DNA from: Pseudomonas putida
Lineage (GTDB): Bacteria; Pseudomonadota; Gammaproteobacteria; Pseudomonadales; Pseudomonadaceae
Direction of reading: 5' to 3'
Assembly: GCF_001941965.1 (NCBI RefSeq)
Contig: NZ_MKZO01000023.1
Span: 25,254-89,253, forward strand
DNA length: 64,000 nt
Position numbers and translations under genes: made by a program. This document shows, piece by piece, positions 32,296-42,001 of the stretch; the first letter of the stretch is position 1, and each line of letters starts with the position of its first letter. The notes under the pieces are model-generated. The model was not told the DNA's origin. It saw only the letters and a program-made list of their open reading frames with translations, and ran no database searches.

Positions 32296-33239
32296 CGAGG
32301 CCATTCGACCTTATGCGCCGCATGCGGGCTGGCGTGGCTTCCTTGCTGCTGCTCAGCGCCACGGGTAGCTACGCCTTGAACACCACCGCCATCGTTGCCT
32401 CGGTGGCCTCGCCCGATTGCTTGGAGTACCGGGTGGTGGGTATCTGCTACTGGCTCTACTGCACCTGGGGAGGCTGCACGGTGCGCACCTCTGTCAAGGT
32501 GCGCCACTACATCCCCGATGCGGTCGTCTCCAGCTACAGCAACACGGGCGAGAACCCGTGGGTCGAAGTCCGGGCGATGAGTACGGCCAACCCGTCCGCC
32601 CAAGCGGGCGGCGATGGAACGACGAACGAGGATCACGAAAACAATCTCGCGAAATTCAAGAACGCCGACGTGATCGGCCATCCCGGCGTCGAGGTGTTCA
32701 ACCAGTTTGTTTCGTCCTCGGGCTACTTCTGCGAGGGCGCGGGAACGGCATTCATGCCGTATCTGCTCAGCACCTTGGACACGCTTGCCTGGCGCTACAA
32801 CGTGCCCGAGATGGCCTACCCGGAGGCATTGATTCCCGGCATGCGCGAGGTCGGCGCACGCACCACGATGAACCTTTGGGGCAACGTGTATCCCCGCGGC
32901 GGCTTCCTGCACCAGACCGACGACCACAAATCGGGAGCCGTGGTGGCCCAGCGTGCGGGCGATGTCGTCACGCGCCGCGGGCAGTTGCACGTGTACCAGC
33001 CGCTGCTTGCCAATGCCCGCGATGGCTACTGGCCCGCCAGCGCGCTGATGGAGGGTGATGCCTCGACTGGCAAGTGGCAGGAACTCACGCCCGTCCTGTC
33101 CTCGTCCTGCACGGTTTTCCCACGCACCGGCTTCCTGACTCAGGCCCAGCAAGGCGACTACGCCTGGGCGCTGTGGCGGCCGTATGCCTGCTGCGAACGC
33201 CGTGGACAGGTGTTCCTTGGCAGCGTTGATTTCCTTTGA
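32292..33239 (+). CDS. TIGR03756 (PFL_4710) family ICE protein, TraU-like, 315 aa
   Basis: Starts in the previous stop (ATGA). Signal peptide ending TGSYA-LN. The cysteine-rich mature protein (CLEYRVVGICYWLYCTWGGC) resembles TraU proteins of F- and SXT-type systems, which are needed for DNA transfer. Its many cysteines are likely substrates of the DsbA-like protein at 30250. Length is typical. Confidence 0.92.
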   Translation: MTRPFDLMRRMRAGVASLLLLSATGSYALNTTAIVASVASPDCLEYRVVGICYWLYCTWGGCTVRTSVKVRHYIPDAVVSSYSNTGENPWVEVRAMSTANPSAQAGGDGTTNEDHENNLAKFKNADVIGHPGVEVFNQFVSSSGYFCEGAGTAFMPYLLSTLDTLAWRYNVPEMAYPEALIPGMREVGARTTMNLWGNVYPRGGFLHQTDDHKSGAVVAQRAGDVVTRRGQLHVYQPLLANARDGYWPASALMEGDASTGKWQELTPVLSSSCTVFPRTGFLTQAQQGDYAWALWRPYACCERRGQVFLGSVDFL

Positions 33240-33248
33240 GGTGCCGCG

Positions 33249-34643
33249 ATGAAGCGTTCCGACTCTATGCAGTTCTCCCCACCGGCTCGTGGCAAGAGGA
33301 TCTGTTTGGCGCTTACCGGCGCGTTGGTTCTGGCAAGCGGCGTGGCCTGGGGCCAACTGGGCTACCAGACCAGCGGCAACGTCATCGGCGATGACGTCAT
33401 GTACTCCATCGGCGGCGGCAGCGCCGTTTCGATGGGCCGCGCAGCCGGCATGCGCTCGCTCGGCGTGGGTGTCGGCTGGAACAGCAATCTGATCTGCGGC
33501 GACATGAGCATCCAGACCACGTTGAAGAATCAACTCAACGGTGTCACCAATGGCTTTCAGCAGATCATGTCCTCGGTGATCCAGAGTGCTACGAGTGCTG
33601 TGGCGTCCCTGCCGGCGTTGATCATCCAGCGTGCAGATCCAGGCCTCTACAACCTGCTCACCAACGGCGTTCTGCAAGCGCGGCTGGATTTCGACCGCTC
33701 GAAGCTGACGTGCCGCGCCATGGCCGAAAAGATGGCCGAAACGGCTGGCGGCCAACTCGGCTGGAGCCAGATGGCAGAGGGGTTGGCGCTGCGTGACGCT
33801 GTTTCGAGCACGGATGCCGTCTCGGCCATCGAGCAGGCCGAGACGCGCCGTGGCAACGATGGCGTGCCCTGGGTCGGGGGAAGCAATGCCGGCGGCTCCG
33901 GTCAGCCCGCGATCAAGGTGGTCGGTGACGTCACCCGCGCGGGCTACAACCTGGTCAATGGCCGCGGGGTGACCGACACGTCGGCAATCGCTCCGGCCAG
34001 TTGCACGAGCCTGTCGTGCCAAACCTGGACCACGCCGCAGGCGGCCATCGAGTGGGCAACACGGGTGCTCGGCGAGAAGGAGCAGCGCACCTGCGACGCC
34101 TGCACCAAGACGGAGACGGTGCCCGGCGTCGGGCTGACGCCCCTGATCCAGGAGGAGTACGACGCCAAGCTGCAGGCGCTCCAGGACCTGGTCTCCAAGG
34201 CGAAGAACACGACGCCCGAAAACCTGCGGGAGGCCGGCAGCGCGTCGCTGCCCATCACGCGCGGCGTGGTCGAGGCACTGCGCGACGAACCGGACCAGCA
34301 CCTGCTGTCGCAGCGCCTGGCGTCCGAGGTTGCGCTGGCGTCGGTGCTGGAGAAGGCGCTACTGCTGCAACGCACGCTGCTGACCGGCAAGAAGGAGCCC
34401 AACGTGGCGGCCAACCAGCTCGCCGTGGAGGCGGTGAACCACGAGAGCGACACGCTCGATCGCGAGATTCGCAACCTCAAGACCGAGCTGGAGCTGCGCC
34501 GGGAGCTGGCGAACAACTCGCCCATGGCGATCATCCAGCGCCACGGCACGCGCGCGGCGGGCTCGCGTGGCATCTACGAAGGCGATCCGGTGCCTGACCG
34601 CCTCGATCAGTTGCAGAAGGGCAATCCGGGAGGCCGGCCATGA
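33249..34643 (+). CDS. TIGR03755 (PFL_4711) family ICE protein, TraH-like, 464 aa
   Basis: ATG 33249 lies 9 bp after the TraU-like gene. A signal segment ends VAWG-QL. The core has YSIGGGSAVSMGRAAGM, then LICGDMSIQTTLKNQLNG, and a long helical C-terminal half with coiled-coil character (LDREIRNLKTELELRRELA). It corresponds to TraH-like periplasmic assembly proteins. The stop overlaps the next start (ATGA). Confidence 0.92.
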   Translation: MKRSDSMQFSPPARGKRICLALTGALVLASGVAWGQLGYQTSGNVIGDDVMYSIGGGSAVSMGRAAGMRSLGVGVGWNSNLICGDMSIQTTLKNQLNGVTNGFQQIMSSVIQSATSAVASLPALIIQRADPGLYNLLTNGVLQARLDFDRSKLTCRAMAEKMAETAGGQLGWSQMAEGLALRDAVSSTDAVSAIEQAETRRGNDGVPWVGGSNAGGSGQPAIKVVGDVTRAGYNLVNGRGVTDTSAIAPASCTSLSCQTWTTPQAAIEWATRVLGEKEQRTCDACTKTETVPGVGLTPLIQEEYDAKLQALQDLVSKAKNTTPENLREAGSASLPITRGVVEALRDEPDQHLLSQRLASEVALASVLEKALLLQRTLLTGKKEPNVAANQLAVEAVNHESDTLDREIRNLKTELELRRELANNSPMAIIQRHGTRAAGSRGIYEGDPVPDRLDQLQKGNPGGRP

Positions 34644-34996
34644 GCCTGATGCGTGCGGCCTGGCTGCGCCCGCGCTGGCTGTTCAACCGGCGCGCAGCGA
34701 AGGCGCTGCTGTGGACGATGGTACTCGCGGCCGTCGCCGTGGGTGCCAACATCGTTGGCATCTACCTCGTCGGAAGTGTCGCGGGCTGGGAGCGTTGGCT
34801 GGCGGCAGCAGCGGGCTACTTCCTGGTCTGGCGGCTGTGCCTGTATGGCGCGACGGCCTACGGCTGGGTCTGGATGCGTCGCCGGCTGCTTGCGCGTGAG
34901 GACGACGCGCAAGCGCGGCGCCGCCTGGTACGCAGCGAGATCGCCGGCGTCGTTGCCATCGTGGCGCTTGAAGCCAGCCTGTTGATGCAGGGCTGA
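34640..34996 (+). CDS. ICE membrane protein of unknown function, 118 aa
   Basis: It overlaps the TraH-like gene by 4 bp. Three hydrophobic segments (about residues 23-46, 50-68 and 99-116) separated by arginine-rich loops, so it is an inner-membrane protein. No name recognised, though a small membrane protein is usual between the TraH-like and TraG genes in these ICEs. Probably part of the mating apparatus. Confidence 0.8.
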   Translation: MSLMRAAWLRPRWLFNRRAAKALLWTMVLAAVAVGANIVGIYLVGSVAGWERWLAAAAGYFLVWRLCLYGATAYGWVWMRRRLLAREDDAQARRRLVRSEIAGVVAIVALEASLLMQG

Positions 34997-35011
34997 GGGG
35001 AGGTCCGAGCC

Positions 35012-36532
35012 ATGACGCTTTTCACAACCGACTACCTGGAGTACTACCTGACCTTGGTGTCCTGGATCGTCAACAACGGCATCTGGGCGGTACTGGTATC
35101 CAGCGGGGTATTCGCACTGCCCTTCGTGGCGATCATCGTGCAGGAATGGCTTAAGGCCCGTGCGGAAGGTGCCGACGAAGGCAACAAGGGCGTGCTCTCG
35201 GCCGCACGCATCGAGAACCGGGTGTTCGTCGCCATCGTGGTGGTGATGTTCGCCGGCATCCCCTTCATCGACGTGGACCTCAACACAATTCAGTACGACA
35301 GCTCGCGCTCGGCCCAGTGCCAGGTCAACGTGCCGCAGCCCACGGATACCGGCTGGTCCCAGTCCTTCAGCACCATCAACAACCAGAGTGCCAAGGTGCC
35401 GGTCTGGTGGGCCTTCATGCACGCGCTCTCGCGCGCCGTCACCAGCGCCTCGGTGGCGGCAATCCCGTGCGGGACAGACCTGCGACAGATGCGCATGGAG
35501 ATCGACGCTACCCGCATCAATGACCCGGTTCTGGCTCAGGAAGTGGCCGATTTCACACACGACTGCTACGGACCTGCACGCGCTAAATTGTTCATGGCGC
35601 GGCCGGAGCTGGACGACGCTCAAATGAACGACGTGACCTGGATCGGTTCGAGGTTTTTCACGGATACCGGCGGCTACTACGACAGCTACCGTTCCAGCAC
35701 GGCGCGCGAGTCATGGCCCTATGACGACACCCGCGACGCAGGGCTTGCGCAGGTGGCCAGTGGCGGCGGCTACCCGACCTGCAGGCAGTGGTGGGCCGAT
35801 GGCAGCAACGGCCTGCGGGCACGGCTGCTGGGCCAGGTGGACCCCAGCCTGTTGAATCGCTTGGCGGGCTGGGCCGGGTTCCTGAGCCGTACCGAGGTGG
35901 ACGATTCGGTGGTCCGTACCATCGCGTCACCGCGACAGCAGAAGCTCAACCAGGGTTCGGTCTATACCGACTACGGCGGCCAGATCGACAAGACCCTGCC
36001 GAACATCGTGACGCGGGCCACGGGGGATGTAGGAATGGCGGTCGGGGCACTTGCCGCATTTCCCGCCATGGACGTGGTGCGCCAGGCGCTGCCCATGGTG
36101 CTTGCCTTGCTCAAGATGGCACTGGTCATCTGCATCCCGCTCGTACTGGTCGTCGGAACCTATGACCTGAAGACGGTCGTCACCGTCAGCGTCGTGCAAT
36201 TCGCGCTGTTCTTCACCGATTTCTGGTTCCAACTCGCACGCTGGATCGACAGCACCATCCTCGATGCGCTCTATGGGTGGGGCTTCGGCTGGAACCGGCC
36301 ACACACTAACTTCGATCCGCTGGTGGGGTTGAACAATGCCTTTGGCGACCTGCTCCTGATGTTCGTCATGGGCACGATGTTCCTGGTCTTGCCGGGCTTT
36401 TGGCTTGCGAGCCTTACCTGGGTTGGGATTCGGGCCGGGCACGTCATCCAGGGGCTTTCAGATGGCAGCAAGAGCGCCGGCCAAGCAGGCGGTAAGGGCG
36501 CTGGGGCCCTTACCGGAGGTAAGCTGAAGTAG
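35012..36532 (+). CDS. traG: TraG N-terminal-domain conjugation protein, 506 aa
   Basis: ATG 35012 follows GAGGTCC. Polytopic inner-membrane protein: a hydrophobic N-terminus (YYLTLVSWIVNNGIWAVLVSSGVF), a large periplasmic loop, then a cluster of membrane segments (about residues 345-480). It matches the TraG_N family, involved in mating-pair stabilisation in F-like systems. The gene is complete: Tn5393 inserted within its last codons, but the duplicated AAGTA plus the first G of the transposon restore the AAG-TAG end, so the protein is unchanged. Confidence 0.93.
   Translation: MTLFTTDYLEYYLTLVSWIVNNGIWAVLVSSGVFALPFVAIIVQEWLKARAEGADEGNKGVLSAARIENRVFVAIVVVMFAGIPFIDVDLNTIQYDSSRSAQCQVNVPQPTDTGWSQSFSTINNQSAKVPVWWAFMHALSRAVTSASVAAIPCGTDLRQMRMEIDATRINDPVLAQEVADFTHDCYGPARAKLFMARPELDDAQMNDVTWIGSRFFTDTGGYYDSYRSSTARESWPYDDTRDAGLAQVASGGGYPTCRQWWADGSNGLRARLLGQVDPSLLNRLAGWAGFLSRTEVDDSVVRTIASPRQQKLNQGSVYTDYGGQIDKTLPNIVTRATGDVGMAVGALAAFPAMDVVRQALPMVLALLKMALVICIPLVLVVGTYDLKTVVTVSVVQFALFFTDFWFQLARWIDSTILDALYGWGFGWNRPHTNFDPLVGLNNAFGDLLLMFVMGTMFLVLPGFWLASLTWVGIRAGHVIQGLSDGSKSAGQAGGKGAGALTGGKLK
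36527..36531 (+). repeat. Target site duplication AAGTA, left copy
   Basis: AAGTA directly abuts the left inverted repeat and is repeated at 42002-42006. A 5-bp duplication is expected for Tn3-family transposition. Confidence 0.95.
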
Positions 36533-36612
36533 GGGTCGTTTGCGGGAGGGGGCGGAATCCTACGCTAAGGCTTTGGCCAGCGATATTCTCCGGTGAGATT
36601 GATGTGTTCCCA
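36532..36612 (+). repeat. Left 81-bp inverted repeat of Tn5393
   Basis: Begins GGGGTCGTTTGCGGGAG and matches the reverse complement of 41921-42001 with only a few differences. The stop codon of tnpA lies inside it, as in Tn5393. Confidence 0.95.
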
Positions 36613-39450
36613 TCCGAGCGGCGAAACATGGGCCAAGAGATCGGGCGATAGCAGCTTTCCATCGCGTTTCTGGTTTGCAACGACCTCGCCGAGCTTCATG
36701 GTGTTCCAGAAGATGATGATGGCGGCGAGCAGATTCATGCCGGCGATGCGGTAATGCTGGCCTTCGGCGGAACGGTCGCGGATTTCACCGCGGCGGTGGA
36801 AGCTGATTGCCCGCTTCAGCGCATGATGAGCTTCGCCTTTGTTGAGCCCGATCTGGGCACGCCGTTGGAGTTCGGCATCCAGAATCCAGTCGATCATGAA
36901 CAGGGTGCGCTCGACGCGACCGACTTCCCGCAGGGCTGTCGCGAGCTCGTTCTGCCGCGGATAGGAGGCGAGTTTCCGCAGAATCTGGCTTGGCGCGACG
37001 GTCCCGGCAGCAATGGTGGCGGCGATGCGCAGGATGTCGGGCCAATTGCGCTCGATCATGGCTTGGTTGACCTTTCCGCCGATCAACGCTCGCAGGTGCG
37101 CCGGGGCGGCCGACGGATTGAACGCGTAGAGCCGTTTGGATGGCAGGTCGCGGATGCGCGGAGCGAACCGGTAGCCGAGAATGGCACATGCGGCAAAGAC
37201 GTGATCGGTGAAGCCGCCCGTGTCGGTGAACTGCTCGCGGATATGGCGTCCAGCATCGTTCATCAGCAGGCCATCGAGGATGTAAGGCGCTTCGCTTGCC
37301 GTTGCAGGAATCACCTGGGTTGCGAACGGCGCATATTGGTCGGAGACGTGGCTATAGGCTTTCAGGCCCGGGGTATTGCCATATTTCGCGTTGACCAGGT
37401 TCATGGCCTCACCTTGCTCTGTAGCGACGAAGAACTGTCCGTCGCTCGAAGCCGACGTGCCCATGCCCCAGAACCGGGCCATGGGTAACGCTGCCTGTGC
37501 CTCGACCACCATGGCCAGCGCCCGGTCATAGGCTTCGCCCTCGACATGCCACCGTCCAATGCGGATCAATTCCCAGAAGGTGTGGGTGTTTGTCGCATCC
37601 GCCATTTTGCGCAAGCCGAGGTTGATCCCTTCCGCCAAGATAACGTTCATTAGCCCGATCCGGTCAGCGCAGGGTGCTCCTGTGCGCAGATGGGTGAACG
37701 CTTCGGTGAAGCCGGTCGCCGCATCCACCTCCAGCAGGAGATCGGTGATGCGCGTGGGCGGGATCTGCTTGTAGAGATCGAGCACCAGATCTTCGGCGCC
37801 TGTCGGCGCGGCGGCTTCGAGTTTCTCGATATGCAGAACGCCGTTTTCAATCGACCCGCCCGGGATCGTGCCTGCGCGAGCGGCACGGCCAAGCTCGCGC
37901 AACCGCATGTCGAGGCGAGCTTGCCGGTCTGCCAGCCATTCCTCCGGCCGCAATGGCACAGCGAGACGACCGCCTTCCGCGATGGATTGTGCCGGAACGA
38001 GTGCGTGTTTCAGATCGCCATAGCGCCGGGACCTAGTAAGCCAGACATCTCCGGAGCGGAACGCATCGCGCAGATGGAACAGCACCGCGATCTCCCATAG
38101 GCGAGCGTCGCCAGCCCTCTGGGCCCGAAGGTGGCGATGCCATTTCGAGCTGGGCCGCAAGAAGCTGGTCATCGCGGCATCGTTCAAACCGGTACGAAGG
38201 GCCGTCACCGCTTCCAGAAGCGGCAGTGCAACGGGCGCAGCTCGCAGATCGAGCAGGCGCAACATGCGTGGAGCGTATCGGCGGAAGCGGTGATAACCGT
38301 CGAGCACATGATTGAGCGGATCGTCGGCCATGGTGGCGGTCAGCCTGGTTGCCATTGCAACAAGGGTTTTTAAGCCGTCCCACCCTGACCCACTCGCGAT
38401 GACATCGCCCAGCGGCTGGCCATCATCCTGTGCATCGACCAGGGCGCCCCCGATCTCGGCGAAGGATTTCAGGGTGTCACGCACCACCCCCGCTTCGTCT
38501 GCGACCTTTGCATGGCAAATACGCTCCGAAGCACGGTAGAGACGGCCGACGATCCGGTCGTGGGTTTCGACCACTGCGTCGGCCAACATCGCCTGCCATT
38601 CCGAGACGCAAACAGCCAAGATCGCAAGCCGCCTGTCCTCCGGGAGATCGCGCATGCCGTCGGCATAATACCGTTCACCCTGCCTGCGCAGACGAGTCAC
38701 CCGATGGGCAGGAACGCCGGCAAGCAGATCCTCGGGGAGATCGATGCGTTGCAGATATTCGAGCCGGTCGAGCAGCCGGTTGGCCGACGAAGAGTTCGAG
38801 CCAGGCTCGAACTGGCGCAGCCACACAAAACGGGTCACCCGATCATCAGCCGTCTCCTCGAGCAATGCCAGCAACTGTTCTCGGATCGACATAGGCAGCC
38901 GACTGGCGATCCTCGTCTCGATGCGTCGCTCGGCATCGACGAGAGCCGCGGCACAAAGCCGCTCGATCGTGGATGTCGCGGGAAGGACAGTGCGGGTGCG
39001 TCGGCACTCGGCTACGAAGCGACGGGCGATATCCTCGTTCGACACCGCCATCTCGGCTTCTCGGAACAACCATTCCTTCAGCTCGCTCGCACCACGTCCG
39101 GAGAAGGTGCGGAAGCCGTAGAGCCCCCGTAACTCGGCAAGATGCTCGTGCCGTGTTTCCTCGCGGGCAGCATAGTCTACGAGATCGTCGGCACCCAGGC
39201 CAAGCTGCGCTCCGATAAATTCGATGACCTCTGCAGGGATCAGTTCGCCTGGAGCCAGCACCCGGCCGGGATAGCGCAGGACACACAATTGCAGGGCGAA
39301 GCCGAACCTGTTGTGAGCGCGCCGACGCAGCCTGATATGCCCAAGGTCTTCATCACTCAGCGTATAGTGCTTGAGCAAATCCGTCTGTGAAGTCGGCAAG
39401 CGCAACAGCGCGTCTTTCTGCCGATCGGTTAGAGTGACGCGACGCGGCAT
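36565..39450 (-). CDS. tnpA: Tn3-family transposase TnpA, 961 aa
   Basis: Catalyses replicative transposition. It has the N-terminal DUF4158 domain (RVTLTDRQKDALLRLP and onward) and the C-terminal DDE domain, with conserved blocks such as GWDGLKTLV, QYAPFATQVIP, DTGGFTDHVFAA and GYRFAPRIRDL; it ends in TGEYRWPKP. Full family length, no frameshift. Its 3' end runs into the left inverted repeat. It is transcribed away from tnpR, with the res region between. Confidence 0.97.
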   Translation of the reverse strand: MPRRVTLTDRQKDALLRLPTSQTDLLKHYTLSDEDLGHIRLRRRAHNRFGFALQLCVLRYPGRVLAPGELIPAEVIEFIGAQLGLGADDLVDYAAREETRHEHLAELRGLYGFRTFSGRGASELKEWLFREAEMAVSNEDIARRFVAECRRTRTVLPATSTIERLCAAALVDAERRIETRIASRLPMSIREQLLALLEETADDRVTRFVWLRQFEPGSNSSSANRLLDRLEYLQRIDLPEDLLAGVPAHRVTRLRRQGERYYADGMRDLPEDRRLAILAVCVSEWQAMLADAVVETHDRIVGRLYRASERICHAKVADEAGVVRDTLKSFAEIGGALVDAQDDGQPLGDVIASGSGWDGLKTLVAMATRLTATMADDPLNHVLDGYHRFRRYAPRMLRLLDLRAAPVALPLLEAVTALRTGLNDAAMTSFLRPSSKWHRHLRAQRAGDARLWEIAVLFHLRDAFRSGDVWLTRSRRYGDLKHALVPAQSIAEGGRLAVPLRPEEWLADRQARLDMRLRELGRAARAGTIPGGSIENGVLHIEKLEAAAPTGAEDLVLDLYKQIPPTRITDLLLEVDAATGFTEAFTHLRTGAPCADRIGLMNVILAEGINLGLRKMADATNTHTFWELIRIGRWHVEGEAYDRALAMVVEAQAALPMARFWGMGTSASSDGQFFVATEQGEAMNLVNAKYGNTPGLKAYSHVSDQYAPFATQVIPATASEAPYILDGLLMNDAGRHIREQFTDTGGFTDHVFAACAILGYRFAPRIRDLPSKRLYAFNPSAAPAHLRALIGGKVNQAMIERNWPDILRIAATIAAGTVAPSQILRKLASYPRQNELATALREVGRVERTLFMIDWILDAELQRRAQIGLNKGEAHHALKRAISFHRRGEIRDRSAEGQHYRIAGMNLLAAIIIFWNTMKLGEVVANQKRDGKLLSPDLLAHVSPLGWEHINLTGEYRWPKP

Positions 39451-39575
39451 ACATGTTCCTTTTTCAAAATCTGATAGCGTTCAAGACGCTTTGTTTATGA
39501 AGCTGGTTGAGATACATTTCCAGAGGTCAATGCAATCGTGGCCGAAGCGCCGCCTCAAACCAACGTTTGTGATAC
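39451..39575. other. Resolution site (res) and divergent promoter region of Tn5393
   Basis: The 125-bp space between the divergent tnpA and tnpR genes. In Tn3 relatives this is where the resolvase binds and where both genes are transcribed and autoregulated. It contains A/T-rich stretches and partial inverted repeats. Individual subsites are not assigned. Confidence 0.75.
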
Positions 39576-40190
39576 ATGCTGATCGGATATGCCCGCGTCT
39601 CCAAAGCCGATGGCTCGCAGTCTCTCGACCTGCAGCACGACGCCTTGCGCGCCGCAGGTGTCGAACGGGACAATATCTATGATGATCTTGCTTCCGGCGG
39701 TCGTGATGATCGCCCTGGCTTGACTGCCTGCCTCAAGTCATTGCGTGACGGCGATGTGCTGGTGGTCTGGAAGCTCGATCGCCTCGGACGATCGCTTGCC
39801 CATCTGGTCAACACGGTGAAGGAGCTGTCAGACCGCAAGATCGGCCTGCGGGTTCTGACTGGAAAGGGCGCTCAGATCGACACCACGACTGCGTCCGGTC
39901 GCATGGTGTTCGGAATCTTCGCCACCTTGGCCGAGTTCGAGCGGGATCTGATCCGAGAGCGCACCATGGCGGGTCTCGCCTCCGCGAGAGCGCGCGGTCG
40001 CAAGGGCGGACGAAAATTCGCGCTCACCAAAGCTCAGGTGCGTCTCGCGCAAGCCGCCATGGCCCAGCGCGATACTTCAGTTTCCGATCTCTGCAAGGAA
40101 CTCGGCATCGAGCGCGTCACTCTCTACCGATATGTCGGTCCCAAAGGCGAGCTCAGAGACCATGGAAAGCATGTTCTCGGACTTACGTAG
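39576..40190 (+). CDS. tnpR: Serine resolvase TnpR, 204 aa
   Basis: Resolves cointegrates at res and represses tnpA. The catalytic domain starts MLIGYARVSKADGSQSLDLQ with the active-site Ser in ARVS, followed by KLDRLGRS, GRMVFGIFATLAEFERDLI and a C-terminal helix-turn-helix (SVSDLCKELGIERVTLYRY). Complete. It is followed 65 bp later by strA; the strAB promoter is thought to lie in or near its 3' end. Confidence 0.96.
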   Translation: MLIGYARVSKADGSQSLDLQHDALRAAGVERDNIYDDLASGGRDDRPGLTACLKSLRDGDVLVVWKLDRLGRSLAHLVNTVKELSDRKIGLRVLTGKGAQIDTTTASGRMVFGIFATLAEFERDLIRERTMAGLASARARGRKGGRKFALTKAQVRLAQAAMAQRDTSVSDLCKELGIERVTLYRYVGPKGELRDHGKHVLGLT

Positions 40191-40255
40191 CAACTCGTTT
40201 CTTTTCGCAGGTTGAGCCACCTCCGCGCTTCATCAGAAAACTGAAGGAACCTCCA

Positions 40256-41059
40256 TTGAATCGAACTAATATTTTTTTTGGTGAATCGCATTCTGACTGG
40301 TTGCCTGTCAGAGGCGGAGAATCTGGTGATTTTGTTTTTCGACGTGGTGACGGGCATGCCTTCGCGAAAATCGCACCTGCTTCCCGCCGCGGTGAGCTCG
40401 CTGGAGAGCGTGACCGCCTCATTTGGCTCAAAGGTCGAGGTGTGGCTTGCCCCGAGGTGATCAACTGGCAGGAGGAACAGGAGGGTGCATGCTTGGTGAT
40501 AACGGCAATTCCGGGAGTACCGGCGGCTGATCTGTCTGGAGCGGATTTGCTCAAAGCGTGGCCGTCAATGGGGCAGCAACTTGGCGCTGTTCACAGCCTA
40601 TCGGTTGATCAATGTCCGTTTGAGCGCAGGCTGTCGCGAATGTTCGGACGCGCCGTTGATGTGGTGTCCCGCAATGCCGTCAATCCCGACTTCTTACCGG
40701 ACGAGGACAAGAGTACGCCGCAGCTCGATCTTTTGGCTCGTGTCGAACGAGAGCTACCGGTGCGGCTCGACCAAGAGCGCACCGATATGGTTGTTTGCCA
40801 TGGTGATCCCTGCATGCCGAACTTCATGGTGGACCCTAAAACTCTTCAATGCACGGGTCTGATCGACCTTGGGCGGCTCGGAACAGCAGATCGCTATGCC
40901 GATTTGGCACTCATGATTGCTAACGCCGAAGAGAACTGGGCAGCGCCAGATGAAGCAGAGCGCGCCTTCGCTGTCCTATTCAATGTATTGGGGATCGAAG
41001 CCCCCGACCGCGAACGCCTTGCCTTCTATCTGCGATTGGACCCTCTGACTTGGGGTTGA
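40256..41059 (+). CDS. strA / aph(3'')-Ib: Aminoglycoside 3''-phosphotransferase APH(3'')-Ib (StrA), 267 aa
   Basis: Inactivates streptomycin by phosphorylation at the 3'' hydroxyl. TTG start at 40256 gives the standard 267-aa product beginning MNRTNIFFGESHSD. Kinase motifs: VCHGDPCMPNF (catalytic Asp and Asn) and GLIDLGRLG (metal-binding Asp). It reads as the widespread StrA sequence without internal changes that I can see. The stop overlaps the strB start (TGATG). Confidence 0.97.
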   Translation: MNRTNIFFGESHSDWLPVRGGESGDFVFRRGDGHAFAKIAPASRRGELAGERDRLIWLKGRGVACPEVINWQEEQEGACLVITAIPGVPAADLSGADLLKAWPSMGQQLGAVHSLSVDQCPFERRLSRMFGRAVDVVSRNAVNPDFLPDEDKSTPQLDLLARVERELPVRLDQERTDMVVCHGDPCMPNFMVDPKTLQCTGLIDLGRLGTADRYADLALMIANAEENWAAPDEAERAFAVLFNVLGIEAPDRERLAFYLRLDPLTWG

Positions 41060-41895
41060 TGTTCATGCCGCCTGTTTTTCCTGCTCATTGGCACGTTTCG
41101 CAACCTGTTCTCATTGCGGACACCTTTTCCAGCCTCGTTTGGAAAGTTTCATTGCCAGACGGGACTCCTGCAATCGTCAAGGGATTGAAACCTATAGAAG
41201 ACATTGCTGATGAACTGCGCGGGGCCGACTATCTGGTATGGCGCAATGGGAGGGGAGCAGTCCGGTTGCTCGGTCGTGAGAACAATCTGATGTTGCTCGA
41301 ATATGCCGGGGAGCGAATGCTCTCTCACATCGTTGCCGAGCACGGCGACTACCAGGCGACCGAAATTGCAGCGGAACTAATGGCGAAGCTGTATGCCGCA
41401 TCTGAGGAACCCCTGCCTTCTGCCCTTCTCCCGATCCGGGATCGCTTTGCAGCTTTGTTTCAGCGGGCGCGCGATGATCAAAACGCAGGTTGTCAAACTG
41501 ACTACGTCCACGCGGCGATTATAGCCGATCAAATGATGAGCAATGCCTCGGAACTGCGTGGGCTACATGGCGATCTGCATCATGAAAACATCATGTTCTC
41601 CAGTCGCGGCTGGCTGGTGATAGATCCCGTCGGTCTGGTCGGTGAAGTGGGCTTTGGCGCCGCCAATATGTTCTACGATCCGGCTGACAGAGACGACCTT
41701 TGTCTCGATCCTAGACGCATTGCACAGATGGCGGACGCATTCTCTCGTGCGCTGGACGTCGATCCGCGTCGCCTGCTCGACCAGGCGTACGCTTATGGGT
41801 GCCTTTCCGCAGCTTGGAACGCGGATGGAGAAGAGGAGCAACGCGATCTAGCTATCGCGGCCGCGATCAAGCAGGTGCGACAGACGTCATACTAG
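41059..41895 (+). CDS. strB / aph(6)-Id: Aminoglycoside 6-phosphotransferase APH(6)-Id (StrB), 278 aa
   Basis: Phosphorylates streptomycin at position 6. ATG 41059 gives the standard 278-aa protein (MFMPPVFPAHWHV) and couples to the strA stop; the TTG three codons upstream is less likely. Motifs: GLHGDLHHENIMFS and VIDPVGLVGE. Complete. Together strA and strB give high-level streptomycin resistance. Confidence 0.97.
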   Translation: MFMPPVFPAHWHVSQPVLIADTFSSLVWKVSLPDGTPAIVKGLKPIEDIADELRGADYLVWRNGRGAVRLLGRENNLMLLEYAGERMLSHIVAEHGDYQATEIAAELMAKLYAASEEPLPSALLPIRDRFAALFQRARDDQNAGCQTDYVHAAIIADQMMSNASELRGLHGDLHHENIMFSSRGWLVIDPVGLVGEVGFGAANMFYDPADRDDLCLDPRRIAQMADAFSRALDVDPRRLLDQAYAYGCLSAAWNADGEEEQRDLAIAAAIKQVRQTSY

Positions 41896-41920
41896 ATATC
41901 AAGCGACTTCTCCTATCCCC

Positions 41921-42001
41921 TGGGAACACATCAATCTTACCGGAGAATATCGTTGGCCAAAGCCTTAGCGTAGGATTTCGCCCTCTCCCGCAAACGACCC
42001 C
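41921..42001 (-). repeat. Right 81-bp inverted repeat of Tn5393
   Basis: Read on the - strand it starts GGGGTCGTTTGCGGGAG, as the left repeat does. It ends at 42001, next to AAGTA. Confidence 0.95.

Larger units (their letters stand above)
36532..42001. mobile_element. Tn5393-type Tn3-family transposon, 5470 bp, complete
   Basis: It is bounded by 81-bp near-perfect inverted repeats and a 5-bp target duplication. Gene content and order are tnpA (-), res, tnpR (+), strA (+), strB (+). The length, 5470 bp, is that known for Tn5393c, the form without IS1133 or other insertions. The element confers streptomycin resistance. Both ends and both recombination genes look intact, so it should be able to move. 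Confidence 0.97.

Noticed and set aside
41050..41058. TTG start three codons upstream of strB
   Set aside because: The standard StrB start at ATG 41059 overlaps the strA stop and gives the known 278-aa protein.
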